NCBI GenBank assembly: GCA_965603725.1
Contig: CBFDEC010000033.1
Location: 1 to 36,219 of the forward strand
Length of the DNA stretch: 36,219 nucleotides
Direction: 5' to 3'
Source: JAGGSN01 sp965603725
Lineage (GTDB): Bacteria; Zixibacteria; MSB-5A5; UBA10806; 4484-95
Below are positions 8,114 to 16,204 of this stretch, in pieces. Numbering within the stretch: the first letter of the stretch is position 1; each line of letters opens with the position of its first letter. The notes beneath the pieces were generated by a model. It did no database searches and was not told the origin of the DNA. It was given only the letters and a program-made list of their open reading frames with translations. Made by a program: the position numbers and the translations under genes.

Positions 8114-9646
8114 TTACCATGAACTTCCCAGCGGTCCTATTTCCTTTTCAACAGCCTGCATAATTTCATACTGTTTAACCGCTTCAGCCATATTATTATG
8201 GTCGTTGAATAATGGGCGGTCGACATCCAGATGATCGACAACCCGGCGAACAGCGGTATGGGCGGCTATCGTTCCTTTGCCAAAATTAAACTCGCGGAAA
8301 TCGAGCGCCTGAGCCGCGGCAATAAGTTCGATGCCGATTGTGCCGCATGCGTTTTCCAGAATTTGCGCTGTTTTCAGCGCCCCGTTCATCCCCATGCTGA
8401 CAAAGTCCTCCTGGTCGGCGGCAGCGGGAATCGACTGAATGCATGATGGCGTCGATAGAATGCGCTGTTCGGTGATAAGCATGCCGGCAGTGTACTGGCT
8501 TAACATATGGCCTGAAAACATACCCGCCCCCTTGGTCAAAAATGCGGGCAGGCCGACACTCAAGGCAGGGTTCAATAAGCGATTAAGGCGGCGTTCGGAT
8601 AAAACGCATATCATGGCAATCGAAGCGCCGACCATATCCAGCGGCAGGCTGATCGGTGTCCCCTGGAAATTGGCGCCTGTCAGAACAGTATTTTCATCAG
8701 GCAGAAAGATAGGATTATCGCCGACGCCGTTAATCTCGATTTCAAACTGCTTTCGGGCATAGGCAAGATGATCGCGAGCGGCGCCGATTACCTGAGGAGT
8801 GGAGCGCATCGAGTAGGCATCCTGAACCTTGACTTTTAATTTGCCTGTCGCCAGATCAGAACCATCTATCATTTTTTTTATATTGTTTGCTGAAGTAACA
8901 GCGCCATTGAAGCCGCGCATTTTATGAAGCCTCTCGTCGTACGGTTTCATATTTGCCATCAGGGATTCAAGAGTCATGGCGCAGGCGATTTCAGCCTGGG
9001 CAATCAACCGTTCAGCGTCTAAAAGCTCGAGACAGCCCATACCGGCTAAAAGGTTTGAACCATTGATGGTAGCTAAACCGTCACGGGCGTGAAGACCCGG
9101 AACCGGGATGCCGGCTTTTTTCATAGCCTCAGCCGATGGGAGTCTGTCGCCATTGTAGAACGCCTCGCCTTCGCCCATCATCAAAAGCGCAATCTGACTC
9201 ATCGGGGCTAAATCGCCGCAAGCGCCGACACTGCCTTTTTCACAGACTACCGGAGTTACTCCTTTATTGAGCAGGTCAACAAGGGTCTGGGTTATTTCGG
9301 GACGGCAGCCGGAGTTGCCATGACAGTGGACGTTGATTCGGGTCAGCATGGCCGCCCGCACATGCTCGACAGGAGCGGGTTTGCCGATACCCGCCGAGTG
9401 GTTATAAATCAAATACCTCTGAAACTGCTTGACCTGCTCGTCGCTTAGGACTATTTCTGAAAATTCGCCGATGCCGGTATTAACGCCATACATGATCTCT
9501 TTAGCTTCGATTTTCTTATCCAGCATCGCCCGGCATTTCTTAATCCGTTTCAGGGCTTCCGGCGCCATCTCGACTTTTTCGTTATAACGGGCCACTTTTT
9601 CAACATCTTCTATGGTAAGGCTCTGGCCGTCTAATTTTATAGCCAT
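8114..9646 (-). CDS. hutH: Histidine/aromatic amino acid ammonia-lyase with Ala-Cys-Gly MIO motif
   Basis: Member of the MIO-cofactor lyase family, most like histidase, which removes ammonia from histidine to give urocanate. Family residues are kept: Y53 (YGVNTG), H83 (NHSAGIG), N195 (INGSN), Q275, Y278 and R281 (VQDAYSMRS), F327 (GANFQG) and E413 (DQEDFVSM). The cofactor triad, normally Ala-Ser-Gly, reads A142-C143-G144 (codon TGC) inside GSVGACGDLAP. The usual histidase QEDHVSM reads QEDFVSM. The length of 510 aa is normal. No hutU, hutI or hutG is present in the window, so the substrate (His versus Tyr/Phe, or an aminomutase role) is not settled by context. The start ATG follows a GGAGG-type site (GAGGATG region near 9650). 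Confidence 0.85.
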   Translation of the reverse strand: MAIKLDGQSLTIEDVEKVARYNEKVEMAPEALKRIKKCRAMLDKKIEAKEIMYGVNTGIGEFSEIVLSDEQVKQFQRYLIYNHSAGIGKPAPVEHVRAAMLTRINVHCHGNSGCRPEITQTLVDLLNKGVTPVVCEKGSVGACGDLAPMSQIALLMMGEGEAFYNGDRLPSAEAMKKAGIPVPGLHARDGLATINGSNLLAGMGCLELLDAERLIAQAEIACAMTLESLMANMKPYDERLHKMRGFNGAVTSANNIKKMIDGSDLATGKLKVKVQDAYSMRSTPQVIGAARDHLAYARKQFEIEINGVGDNPIFLPDENTVLTGANFQGTPISLPLDMVGASIAMICVLSERRLNRLLNPALSVGLPAFLTKGAGMFSGHMLSQYTAGMLITEQRILSTPSCIQSIPAAADQEDFVSMGMNGALKTAQILENACGTIGIELIAAAQALDFREFNFGKGTIAAHTAVRRVVDHLDVDRPLFNDHNNMAEAVKQYEIMQAVEKEIGPLGSSW

Positions 9647-9687
9647 TAAAACATCCTCCTGATCTATCTCAGCCTATAAGTCGGTAG

Positions 9688-9709
9688 GTCAGGAGCCGTG
9701 GCTCCTGAC
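9688..9709. repeat. Perfect short palindrome
   Basis: GTCAGGAGCC (9688-9697) and GGCTCCTGAC (9700-9709) are perfect 10-base arms two bases apart. They lie upstream of the ammonia-lyase gene in the 381-bp gap 9647-10027, which otherwise holds only hairpin repeats and a promoter. It belongs to the same style of dispersed hairpins as those at 9809, 13672 and 28901. Confidence 0.6.
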
Positions 9710-9808
9710 TAAAACCATCAAATCTATTTTGGGTAATATATGATTTTAATTTTGAAGGTCAACCGGAATAGAGGGGGGCGGTTTAATACCATTATGATGT
9801 GCGCGGCA

Positions 9809-9823
9809 TCCGCCCTGGGCGGA
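9809..9823. repeat. GC-rich hairpin repeat
   Basis: TCCGCCC and GGGCGGA are 7-base arms around one T, within a GC-rich stretch (about 9800-9890) of intergenic DNA. A further segment with CACACGGGGACG and GCCGCCC follows, resembling the CACAC...GTGTG segment at 20341-20361. No gene is visible in 9720-9960. Confidence 0.45.
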
Positions 9824-9970
9824 CCGGTCTGCCCCTAAACTTCTCATTGCAATAGAGGCACACGGGGACGTATGCCGCCCACAATATAGGGTTTGCGGAG
9901 GGATTATTACCCGATGGCCGCCAAAGTTTTTGATATCGCCATGGTATTTAGCATTTTAAGTTTAAAAATC

Positions 9971-9999
9971 TTGACATTTTATAGTGTAAGTGGTATATT
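9971..9999 (+). promoter_or_regulatory. Strong sigma-70-like promoter
   Basis: TTGACA (9971-9976), a 17-base spacer and TATATT (9994-9999). It precedes the small ORF at 10028 and the membrane protein at 10120, so it is their likely shared promoter. Confidence 0.6.
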
Positions 10000-10027
10000 T
10001 TGCTTGAGCTTGAGGAAAGGGGTTTAG

Positions 10028-10123
10028 ATGAGGCCGCAGTATGACCATTTGTGCTCTAGTAAGAACGAGTATTTTTATCATAATATTGCGATCAGGAGCA
10101 TTATTATGAAGAGGAATTTATGA
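10028..10123 (+). CDS. Small 31-residue ORF coupled to downstream membrane protein gene
   Basis: ATG at 10028 follows AAAGGGG at suitable spacing and opens a 31-codon frame (starting MRPQYDHLCSSKNEY and ending IIMKRNL). Its TGA overlaps the ATG of the next gene by 4 bases. A promoter with 17-base spacing lies 29 bases upstream. The arrangement suggests a translated leader or a small partner of the membrane protein. No family was recognised; it could be chance, but promoter, RBS and overlap all agree. Confidence 0.4.
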   Translation: MRPQYDHLCSSKNEYFYHNIAIRSIIMKRNL

Positions 10124-10923
10124 CAGTTATTGCGCGGAACTTAGCATTTGAAAGATTAACTGATATAATTAAGCAAATTGAAGAATATTCCTCAAAGCCG
10201 TTAAACGATTTCATAAGTAGCCATACAAGAAAGAATAAAAAATTGTTACTTATATTTTGCTTAATAAATCTATCTATTTGGTATTTAGGCATTATTCCCA
10301 GAAAAATAAATATATTCGGGATAATATCTACTGAATATGTTCAGAATCCAAATAGTATTATAGTAATGCTTATTGCAATAAATCTGTATTTTTTCTTAAT
10401 ATTCATATTTCATACATTTAATGATTATAATAACTATATGCATAATAAACGTATCATTATGTGGTTATGTAATGATAGATACAATATTGCACAGAAACTT
10501 GCCTATGACGTAATCGAGAGAATTATTGGCGAATTAACATCTGCTTTTTCGAGTTCCTTTTCAATAGAACCAACTGAGTATAGAACTAAATTGAAAGGAA
10601 AGTTTAATCAATATATAAAAAATATACGAGGGGCTTTTGAAAATAAGAACAATAAACTAATATCCTATCAAACCTTTTTTGAAGAAGAAATCGCCATCGC
10701 AAAAAAAACTTCGAGTATTTTTAACACTGGTATTATATCAAAATTTCTTGAATGCGAGGATTTCTATATAAAATTAAAAAACCTTGAAATAGTCTATGCC
10801 AGCATAATTAGAAATTATAATAAGTCAGTTTTTAAACTAATAATTATTTATTTTGAATATATATTTCCAATTATATTTGCCATATTGTCACTGATTATCA
10901 CGGCGTTATTTGCCGTGAGTTAG
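10120..10923 (+). CDS. Hypothetical membrane protein, AT-rich
   Basis: A 267-aa protein that I do not recognise. It has a short N-terminal amphipathic part (~1-45), two membrane segments at about 46-60 (LLLIFCLINLSIWYLGII) and 80-105 (IVMLIAINLYFFLIFIF), a soluble charged middle (~110-235), and a C-terminal segment (about 238-265, IIIYFEYIFPIIFAILSLII). Base composition is much more AT-rich than the flanking metabolic genes, which suggests transfer. It stands alone between repeat-bearing gaps, with its own promoter (9971) and an overlapping 31-codon ORF in front. The RBS GAGGA lies inside that ORF. Single-gene cargo or a small defence-type membrane protein are guesses only. Confidence 0.65.
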   Translation: MTVIARNLAFERLTDIIKQIEEYSSKPLNDFISSHTRKNKKLLLIFCLINLSIWYLGIIPRKINIFGIISTEYVQNPNSIIVMLIAINLYFFLIFIFHTFNDYNNYMHNKRIIMWLCNDRYNIAQKLAYDVIERIIGELTSAFSSSFSIEPTEYRTKLKGKFNQYIKNIRGAFENKNNKLISYQTFFEEEIAIAKKTSSIFNTGIISKFLECEDFYIKLKNLEIVYASIIRNYNKSVFKLIIIYFEYIFPIIFAILSLIITALFAVS

Positions 10924-10933
10924 AAATGTCCCT

Positions 10934-10957
10934 GGTTTCCAACTCCGTTTGGAAACC
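10934..10957. repeat. Palindromic hairpin after membrane protein gene
   Basis: GGTTTCCAA (10934-10942) and TTGGAAACC (10949-10957) are perfect 9-base arms around CTCCGT, 10 bases after the stop. It has no T-tract and may serve as a transcript 3' end. The 301-bp gap 10924-11224 otherwise holds only repeat fragments. Confidence 0.55.
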
Positions 10958-11097
10958 GGGCGGGTGTCCCTCAGCTTGCTATGGGTTATTACCGCAAAGC
11001 GAAACGCAACTGGTGTTTCGGCAAATATGATTTCTGAAATGTTAAAGGGCGTCGCCCCCATGCGAAATAGGGCTGGATATAACCGTTGGCAAGATTA

Positions 11098-11119
11098 GCA
11101 GGGCAGTCCGCCTTGGCGG
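11098..11119. repeat. Dispersed GC-rich repeat, partial copy
   Basis: GCAGGGCAGTCCGCCTTGGC and two more Gs match the left half of the repeat at 13672, including the TCCGCC/GGCGG hairpin. The copy stops there and runs into unrelated sequence. Confidence 0.6.
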
Positions 11120-11224
11120 CCTGTGGTTCCAGCGTAAATAGATTCCGGCAGGCTAACCGCCTTGTCCTCCTGACTTTAATGACTATAAGATCTTCAAGGG
11201 GAAATCAAGGCCAAGAAACACAGC

Positions 11225-12232
11225 CTAATCATCATCCTTGTTTGAGTCTTTATGAAAATCAGGGTATAGCTTTTTGGCGCAGTCTTCGCATAGAGAATGA
11301 CTGAATTCCGCATCTGAATGATTGCTAATAAAAACCTCGAGTTCACTCCAACATCCATTCTCATTTCGTATTTTTTTGCATGATGAACAAATAGGCAGAT
11401 AACCGCTTAGGGTTTTGATCTTATTTGCGGCATCCTGTAGGTCGATTATTAGCTTTTCACGCAACTCTTCTGCCTTTTTTCTTTCGGTGATATCACGGTT
11501 GCTGACACGTCTGCCGAGATTGTATCCCTTTCCATTGCGCACTAATTGACAGACATGGCCGATCCAGCGAATCTCACCGCCTTTAGTAGTTATGCGGAAT
11601 TCAATAGAAAGCGGCATGTCTTTCTCCGATCCTTCCCGAAGGTGTCGGGAAAACAGCTGTCTGTCTTCAAGATGGACGATTTTCTCGAGCAACGCCGGGT
11701 CTTCCAGGAATTCGGTAGTCTTATAACGGGAAATGCGCTCGCATGATGGCGAAATATAGATTAGGCTGCCATCAGGCGCTATCCAATACTCCCAATCATA
11801 GGTGTAATCTGCGAATGCCCGAAACCGCTCCTCACTTTCTTTTAGCATACTTTCCATCTTATGTTTATAAATAGCCATCTCAATAGTGGCCTGCAGTTCC
11901 GTTGTATCAATCGGTTTTATTAAATAGCCAAAAGGTCCTATATCTCTGGCGCGAGCCAACGTAGGTTTGTCAGCGTAAGCTGTTATAAAAATTATCGGAA
12001 TATCTATAATTTCTGTGATTCGTGCAGCTGCTTCTATCCCATCCATCTCCCCTTTGAGCTTAATATTCATCAATATTGCATCGGGCTTAGTTCGTTTGGT
12101 TTCTTGAATTGCCTTCCAGCCAGATGATACGATAATAGATATTGAATATCCTAGTTTTTCCAGTCTATTCTGTATACTCATTGCTTCGATGCTCTCATCT
12201 TCTACGATCATAATATTAGTATTTTCAGTCAT
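11225..12232 (-). CDS. Response regulator receiver-PAS protein with Asn at the phospho-acceptor site
   Basis: Residues 5-122 form a receiver domain: acidic pair E11-D12, T84 in FITAYAD and K106 in LIKPID. The usual phospho-acceptor Asp is Asn56 (codon AAT in LMNIKLKGEMDG). Residues ~132-255 are a PAS/PAC sensor unit (SEERFRAF, WIAPDGSLIYISPS, RDITERKKAEE). The tail (280-320) holds two Cys pairs, C282-x2-C285 and C315-x2-C318, as in a family often attached to such PAS proteins, and may bind metal. There is no output HTH or GGDEF domain. It follows the histidine kinase gene by 23 bases on the same strand, so the pair is an operon. The Asn suggests phosphorylation-independent or altered signalling. 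Confidence 0.88.
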   Translation of the reverse strand: MTENTNIMIVEDESIEAMSIQNRLEKLGYSISIIVSSGWKAIQETKRTKPDAILMNIKLKGEMDGIEAAARITEIIDIPIIFITAYADKPTLARARDIGPFGYLIKPIDTTELQATIEMAIYKHKMESMLKESEERFRAFADYTYDWEYWIAPDGSLIYISPSCERISRYKTTEFLEDPALLEKIVHLEDRQLFSRHLREGSEKDMPLSIEFRITTKGGEIRWIGHVCQLVRNGKGYNLGRRVSNRDITERKKAEELREKLIIDLQDAANKIKTLSGYLPICSSCKKIRNENGCWSELEVFISNHSDAEFSHSLCEDCAKKLYPDFHKDSNKDDD

Positions 12233-12255
12233 CTTTCTGTTTCCTGGAAATGTAT

Positions 12256-13536
12256 TTATAGTTGTTTTGGAAATGTTATTTCAAATGCTGTACCGCCGCT
12301 TCTATGCAGCATGATAGAGCCTTCAAGCTGCTGCGTTAATAAATAGACCAGCCGAAGACCTAAAGACTTTGCAAATTTAGGATCCTTATCTTTTGGGAAA
12401 CCTATACCATTATCCTCAATACGTAAGGTAAGGCTATCTTTAATAGCGATAAGTCCGATGTCAATTTTGCGCCCTCTTCCCTCGGGGAAAGCATGCTTGA
12501 TAGAATTTGAAACCAATTCATTAATAATCAACCCGCATGGAATAGCCTGGTCAATACTCAAATAAACATTTTCTGGATGAACGTTCAGCTTAATGAGGCC
12601 CGGATCTGCTCCGAAAGAGCGGAGCAAATCAGCTATCAGACTCTTAATATATCCAGCAAAATTGATCTTTGAGAGTTCATCGGATTGGTACAATTGTTCA
12701 TGGATAAGTGCCATCAACTTTATGCGACTTTGGCTGTTTTGAATAGCTTTGCTCGCCTCGTGATTTTCTAATTGATCGGATTGTAAGTCGAGCAGGCTAT
12801 GAATAATCTGCAAATTATTTTTGACGCGATGGTGGATTTCTCTAAGAAGCGTTTCTTTTTCTTGTAAAGATTTCCGAATCCGCTCCTCCGCGGAAACCTT
12901 TATGATGGCTGCTGCAACATGTTGTGATATCTCTTCCAATGTTGTTACTATCGCCAAAGGCGTCTTGTTTTCCAGTTTATCGGCCACGTGGATAAGACCA
13001 TAAATCATGCCTTTTAGGCGAATTGGAATCAACGAAACAGATTCATATCCGACTTTGTTGCACATATTTCGGGTCTCTCCCTTTTCCTCCGCCGAAATAG
13101 TAGCCAAAAAATGGCTCGTACCATTTATATAAAAGGACCCTCCTTCTGTATAGAATGGGAGCGTTGGATCAGTTTCTTGTTTGATGACATTGACACACAT
13201 GCACTTATCAGACCCGATTGATAAAGGGCTTTCAGTTTCATAGAAACTCTTGCTGAAACCAGTATACGCTTCGTATGGGATATTGCCTTTATCATTCAGA
13301 AGTCTGATTCCTACAGCATCACAGCCGGTGAAACTTTTGATTTCAATAGTTAGCTCTTGAAGCAGCCTTATTTTCTTTGTATTCTCGTTTGCGATTTTGA
13401 GGATGCGATTTGTGAGCTTTAGTGTTTTCTGCCCAAGTTTACACTCAGCTTCTATTTTGTCCAACCTGGAAACACGCTGTCGCAGGGAAGACAATTCTCT
13501 TATCAGTTTCTTTTTGGTTTTGCTTTCATCTTTCAT
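12256..13536 (-). CDS. GAF-domain sensor histidine kinase (HisKA_2 type)
   Basis: A cytoplasmic sensor kinase without membrane segments. It has an N-terminal coiled coil (~1-45), a GAF domain (~55-215, with CMC at 112-114 and FYTEGGSFYING) and a linker. The HisKA_2 dimerisation/phosphotransfer motif EIHHRVKNNLQ is at 233-243, with the phospho-His at 235/236. The HATPase domain has N-box NELVSNSIKHAF (339-350) and G1 box DNGIGF (375-380). The length of 426 aa is typical. It is the first gene of an operon with the receiver-PAS gene. The signal is unknown; the Cys residues in the GAF domain could be redox- or metal-related, which is speculation. Confidence 0.9.
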   Translation of the reverse strand: MKDESKTKKKLIRELSSLRQRVSRLDKIEAECKLGQKTLKLTNRILKIANENTKKIRLLQELTIEIKSFTGCDAVGIRLLNDKGNIPYEAYTGFSKSFYETESPLSIGSDKCMCVNVIKQETDPTLPFYTEGGSFYINGTSHFLATISAEEKGETRNMCNKVGYESVSLIPIRLKGMIYGLIHVADKLENKTPLAIVTTLEEISQHVAAAIIKVSAEERIRKSLQEKETLLREIHHRVKNNLQIIHSLLDLQSDQLENHEASKAIQNSQSRIKLMALIHEQLYQSDELSKINFAGYIKSLIADLLRSFGADPGLIKLNVHPENVYLSIDQAIPCGLIINELVSNSIKHAFPEGRGRKIDIGLIAIKDSLTLRIEDNGIGFPKDKDPKFAKSLGLRLVYLLTQQLEGSIMLHRSGGTAFEITFPKQL

Positions 13537-13671
13537 TCTATGCCCTTAACCCGTAAAGTTTACAAAACAACATAGTAACCGTGCGTTTGAGACACTGCCC
13601 TGAACGATATTATTATAAAACTTGTCTCCGTGTCAATAAATATTTTTCTTTGGATATGGATTCCGGTGGTT

Positions 13672-13738
13672 GCAGGGCAGTCCGCCTTGGCGGACGACTC
13701 CTGCCTATTAATTGGCACGTCTCGGGGAGACATGCCCC
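13672..13738. repeat. Dispersed composite hairpin repeat
   Basis: The copy holds two hairpins: GTCCGCC-TT-GGCGGAC (13680-13695), and GGCACGTCTC with GAGACATGCC (13714-13736). The reverse complement of 19221-19272 matches its right half over about 48 bases, and the reverse complement of 28901-28939 matches its left half. It lies in the 412-bp gap between the divergent kinase and dnaN genes; the rest of the gap is AT-rich with the dnaN promoter. Confidence 0.7.
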
Positions 13739-13837
13739 ACTTTCTTTATAATCTAATATATTTCATAGAGTTAATATTTTCGATAAATGGAAATCATGGT
13801 TTTTAAAAAATTGGGGAAACTTTTTAAAATAATTAAA

Positions 13838-13867
13838 TTGACATACAGGCTAATTTTGATAGATAAT
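13838..13867 (+). promoter_or_regulatory. Putative dnaN promoter
   Basis: TTGACA (13838-13843), an 18-base spacer and GATAAT (13862-13867), 82 bases before the dnaN start. The stretch 13740-13860 is AT-rich, but I saw no DnaA-box cluster, so it is not called an origin. Confidence 0.5.
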
Positions 13868-13948
13868 AGCGATGCTAATGTATAGGTGTCGATTTTAAAA
13901 ATTCGAGCTCTTGTATGTCTATTTTAAAAGATACAAGGTGGAGGGAAA

Positions 13949-15067
13949 ATGAGATTCAAAACAAATAAAGCGAAATTAAACACTGCCGTTTCTCGTCTTC
14001 AGAGTATTGTGCCGCCAAAATCGACTATACCAATCCTGTCCAATATACTGTTTGATTTGAATGGCGATAAACTTGAGCTGAAAGTTACCGATCTTGATGT
14101 ATCCATGACCTCATCGATCGAGGTGGAAATACTCAAAAAGGGCAGTATAACTGTTCCGGCAAAGGTTTTTTTCGAGATCGTTAAAGAGCTCCCCGATTAT
14201 GAGCTTGATATAGTAGCTTCAGAAAACAGGATGGAGATCAAATGCGGTTCCGGTTTATATAAGCTTTCAGGATTTTCGGCTGAAGATTTCCCGAAGTTGC
14301 CCGACATTCATCCCGGCCGTCAGATAAAGATAAATGCGCAGTCATTTTCCAAACTGATAAAGAAAGTATTGTTTGCGATTTCAAAGGATGAAACCCGTCC
14401 CGCCTTAAATGGCCTTTTATGGCATACCTCTGAGGATGGTTTAAACCTCGTGGCTACTGATGGCCATAGGCTGGCGAAAGTTACCCGGAAAGACATAAAG
14501 ATATCCGGCTACAAAAAGGATATTATTATACCGCCGAAAGTGCTGGACAATCTTGTGAAGCTGACCAGCGAGGATACCGGAGAAATCGGAGTTATCCTTA
14601 ATGACAATTCAATTGTGTTTATCCTTGAGGATGAGGTGATTACCTCAAGACTTCTGGAGGGGCCATATCCGAACTATGAACAGGTGCTGCCCAAAGATAA
14701 CAATAAACTGCTTCTTATTGAAAAAGATCTGCTGCAATCGGCTGTAAGAAGAGTATCAATTCTGTCAAACTCGCTTACTCATCAGGTTAAGTTTGCAATC
14801 AAGAAAAACAGCCTGGAGCTTTCGGCTACCAATTTCGATTTTGGCGGCGAGGCTAAAGAATCAATGAAAGCGTCTTATGAATTAGAGGATATGGATATCG
14901 GGTACAATGCCAATTATGTTCTTGATGTGTTAAAGCAGATCGATGATGATGAGGTGCGGTTTGAGCTTAACAATCCCACCACAGCCACAGTCATAAAGCC
15001 TCAAACAGATTCTGAGGACGAGAGCAGCTTATTTCTGATAATGCCGTTAAGGCTTGTGGAGCAGTAG
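13949..15067 (+). CDS. dnaN: DNA polymerase III beta sliding clamp
   Basis: Ring-shaped processivity clamp that tethers polymerase III to DNA. Its three clamp domains cover the full 372 aa. Typical sites are RLQSIVPPKSTIPILSN near the N-terminus, YKLSGFSAEDFPKLP in domain 1, LLWHTSEDGLNLVATDGHRLA in domain 2, and the C-terminal FLIMPLRL, which corresponds to the conserved M-P-M/L-R-L end that forms the protein-binding cleft. RBS GGAGGG precedes the ATG. It is followed by recF after 31 bases, as in many bacteria, but dnaA is not upstream: a divergent kinase operon lies there. Confidence 0.97.
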   Translation: MRFKTNKAKLNTAVSRLQSIVPPKSTIPILSNILFDLNGDKLELKVTDLDVSMTSSIEVEILKKGSITVPAKVFFEIVKELPDYELDIVASENRMEIKCGSGLYKLSGFSAEDFPKLPDIHPGRQIKINAQSFSKLIKKVLFAISKDETRPALNGLLWHTSEDGLNLVATDGHRLAKVTRKDIKISGYKKDIIIPPKVLDNLVKLTSEDTGEIGVILNDNSIVFILEDEVITSRLLEGPYPNYEQVLPKDNNKLLLIEKDLLQSAVRRVSILSNSLTHQVKFAIKKNSLELSATNFDFGGEAKESMKASYELEDMDIGYNANYVLDVLKQIDDDEVRFELNNPTTATVIKPQTDSEDESSLFLIMPLRLVEQ

Positions 15068-15098
15068 AAATCGCAGGATACCATCTAAATAATTCGAT

Positions 15099-16204
15099 AT
15101 GATAACAAACCTTCACATAGAGGGTTTCCGCAACATAAACAGCGCCAAACTGGAGTTTTCCAGGCGCGTTAACCTTTTTTATGGACCCAACGGCGCCGGC
15201 AAGACAAATTTGCTTGAAGCCCTGGGGCTGTTCTCGCTCGGTAAATCATGTCGCGGGGCAAAAGATAGAGCAATGGTCGGCTTCACCAGGGAGATGGCCG
15301 AGATAACCGCCGAAATTGTCAATCAAAAAAAAAAGTAGAAATTACCGTCAGAATAAGCGCCTCCGGCAAGAGGAAAATTGTCGTTGATGGTTATAGGTCT
15401 ATCAAACAAAGCGAGCTTGTTGGCGCCTCCCCGGCAGTCTTTATTTTCCCGGAAGATATAGAGCTTACCGCAGGTCCCGGCTCGTTTCACCGTCAGTTTT
15501 TGGACTTGTATATCTCGCAATACAGCCGGAGCTACCTTGATGATTTAATCGCCTATCGCAAAATTGTCTTGCAAAGAAATAGGCTGTTGAAAGATATTAC
15601 TGCATCTGAGATCGAACTCAGACAATTGGAGGTCTGGGATAAAATGTTAATCGAGCATGGAACCAGGATAATTAACGAAAGAGATAACCTGGTGAAATCT
15701 ATTTCAGATAATGTTCACCGTTACTACAAAGGATTTGACAGAGATTCGGAGCTGTCGCTTGCTTACAGGCCAAAGATAGCCGCAGATGAGGATAATATCA
15801 AAAAATCTATGGCGAAACTGCTTAAAAACTATCAGTCCAGAGAAATAAGAGCCGGCTTAACCCTGGTGGGTCCTCATCGTGACCGGCTGGAAATCAATGT
15901 AAACGGTAAAGCCGTTCGCCATTTCGGGTCACGCGGGCAAAAAAGATGCGCCATGATAGCGATGAAGCTGGCAGCAGCCGATTACCTGTCTCAGATCAAG
16001 GGAGAATCGGTGGTACTTGTACTCGATGAAGTTTTTGCCGAGCTTGATCTAAAAAAAAACAAGTCGCTGATGAGCATTCTATCAAAGTATGATCAGGTGT
16101 TTTTAGCGACTGCCGGTGAGTTCAGCCATAGCGGTTCTAAATATACGAAATTTAACGTTAACAACGGCAAAATAAGTAGAGTAGAAAATGATTTTAGCGG
16201 TTGA
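15099..16204 (+). CDS. recF: Recombination protein RecF, reading frame interrupted by a frameshift
   Basis: ABC-type ATPase that helps load RecA at gaps and acts with RecO/RecR. The first frame (15099-15338) gives 79 aa with Walker A GPNGAGKTN (29-37), then hits TAG right after a run of ten As. Shifting back one base there continues cleanly from GTA at 15335 through VEITVRISASGKRK and FIFPEDIELTAGPG to the stop at 16204. The joined product is about 368 aa, the normal RecF length. The second part has TLVGPHRDR, the signature-like GSRGQKR (about 277-283) and Walker B VVLVLDEVFAELD. Causes are a missed A in the homopolymer, a real mutation, or programmed -1/transcriptional slippage (see the slippery site entry). 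The last 17 bases overlap coaX. Confidence 0.9.
15325..15338 (+). other. A10 homopolymer with in-phase A-AAA-AAG slippery heptamer and stop
   Basis: Ten As (15325-15334) are followed by G and TAG. In the recF frame the heptamer A AAA AAG (15329-15335) is in the phase used for -1 frameshifting, as in E. coli dnaX, and the stop codon follows immediately. A -1 shift enters exactly the frame that encodes the rest of RecF. The run is also long enough for polymerase slippage or a sequencing indel. Confidence 0.7.

Noticed and set aside
11086..11304. 72-codon plus-strand frame
   Set aside because: It begins within a dispersed repeat and overlaps the 3' end of the response regulator gene; no RBS or homology.
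13740..13948. Possible replication origin next to dnaN
   Set aside because: AT-rich, but no TTATNCACA-type DnaA boxes or repeated 13-mers were found, and dnaA is absent.
15500..16204. Separate short gene downstream of recF
   Set aside because: It is the RecF C-terminal part in the -1 frame; the intervening 165 bases also encode RecF-like sequence without a stop.
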